Shown here: positions 13,780-14,280 of the stretch, one piece after another
How the letters are laid out: every line of letters begins with the position of its first letter
Position numbering within the stretch: the first letter of the stretch is position 1
NCBI GenBank assembly: GCA_021819605.1
Contig: JAKAQT010000025.1
Coordinates: forward strand, 1-14,280
Origin: Thermoplasmata archaeon
GTDB lineage: Archaea; Thermoplasmatota; Thermoplasmata; Thermoplasmatales; Thermoplasmataceae
DNA: 14,280 nt
Direction: 5' to 3'
The notes under the pieces: generated by a model
Seen by the model: only the letters and a program-made list of their open reading frames with translations
Told to the model about the DNA's origin: nothing
Database searches by the model: none
Position numbers and translations under genes: made by a program

Positions 13780-14280
13780 CTGCCTGCGCCTGTGCAGGCC
13801 ATATGGAATGCCGACAAGGACCATTCCTGTGGCAATTCCGGCACTGAAAAGTTCAGCGTGTTCAATGATAAAGTCTGCTGCAGTCCTTATGCCATTGTCC
13901 AGGAACCTGCTGTTAAAGACGTTGAATGCAGGCACGCTGAAATACGGGTCCTGGAAGAGGGATTTCAGCCCGTCCGTGAAATTGTAGCGGAATTCCAGCA
14001 GAGTCAGCCCTCCTGACGTGTAAGTGTAATTCTGCATCTGATGTTCCTCGCCATTGACCTGGTACGAATTGTTCCATATGTAGTAGGCGGAAATGTTGTG
14101 CTCCTGCGCCTCTACGCCTTCAGGATTCCTGAACATCATGTTACGGTCAAAGCCGTTGAACTGATGATAGAAATCTTGCCTTTCCCCGGATCTTGCCCCA
14201 AGGAACTGTACTAGCATAACATAGCCGGATCCGGATATGTCGCTTGAGGTCATGCCAATACTTATCTTCAGCCCAGATCG
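13774..14280 (-). CDS. Membrane-anchored surface protein, C-terminal part (cut by the window)
   Basis: The frame is open from the right edge to TGA at 13774-13776. The first ATG in view (14251-14253) is probably internal, because nine in-frame codons precede it without a stop. I do not recognise the family. Numbering from that Met, the visible part is a polar, aromatic-rich domain with four N-glycosylation sequons (N53, N61, N75, N91), followed by one hydrophobic segment (about 132-152) and a basic tail HRRRQL. This predicts an extracellular domain anchored by a C-terminal membrane helix with the tail inside the cell, as in archaeal surface glycoproteins or secreted-enzyme anchors. It converges with the winged-helix gene and overlaps its last 6 nt. 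Confidence 0.65.
   Translation of the reverse strand, partial: RSGLKISIGMTSSDISGSGYVMLVQFLGARSGERQDFYHQFNGFDRNMMFRNPEGVEAQEHNISAYYIWNNSYQVNGEEHQMQNYTYTSGGLTLLEFRYNFTDGLKSLFQDPYFSVPAFNVFNSRFLDNGIRTAADFIIEHAELFSAGIATGMVLVGIPYGLHRRRQL

Noticed and set aside
1..14280. CRISPR array, insertion sequence, toxin-antitoxin or defence island
   Set aside because: No regularly spaced repeats, transposase, integrase or known defence gene was found; the gene content is core archaeal.

Overview
The window reads as chromosomal DNA of an archaeon of the class Thermoplasmata, most likely of the order Thermoplasmatales. The evidence is a set of archaeal information-processing genes (eS1/S3Ae, Rpo7, Spt4, the GTP-dependent dephospho-CoA kinase family, eS24, eS27, NMD3), a tRNA with an archaeal bulge-helix-bulge intron, TATA-type promoters with several apparently leaderless genes, and heavy use of AGG/AGA and ATA codons. 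The genus cannot be fixed from the sequence alone.

Left part, minus strand (positions 4399 down to 88): an isovaleryl-type acyl-CoA dehydrogenase is followed after 3 nt by an archaeal NMD3 homologue, then arginine deiminase, ribosomal protein eS1 (S3Ae) and, 8 nt later, the elongator tRNA-Met(CAU) with a 20-nt intron. Metabolic genes (acyl-CoA oxidation, arginine breakdown) are interleaved with translation and ribosome-assembly genes.

Middle part, plus strand (4619-6438): a tight cluster rpoE1 (Rpo7), spt4 (RpoE''), DUF359 dephospho-CoA kinase, rps24e, rps27ae, with overlaps or gaps of 9 nt or less throughout. This is a classic archaeal transcription/translation operon. It is divergent from the acyl-CoA dehydrogenase across about 220 nt and closes with a hairpin plus T-tract at 6443-6469.

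Right part, plus strand (6576-13779): a DUF763 protein, then a very large (1714 aa) Lhr-family superfamily-2 helicase. The helicase has a normal Lhr core and an unusually long C-terminal half that appears to contain a duplicated winged-helix/barrel module. Next come a small three-TM membrane protein and a winged-helix regulator in the same reading frame, separated only by a TAG stop and one codon. The window ends inside a minus-strand gene for a membrane-anchored surface protein (13774 to beyond 14280), convergent with the regulator and overlapping it by 6 nt.

Most of the window is ordinary archaeal core genome. The observations most worth following are the Lhr C-terminal duplication, the in-frame TAG between the membrane protein and the winged-helix regulator, and some local oddities: a Cys-to-His change in the Spt4 zinc site, a Lys/Glu-rich tail on eS27, and the tRNA joined to rps3ae. 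No CRISPR array, insertion sequence or integrated element was seen.
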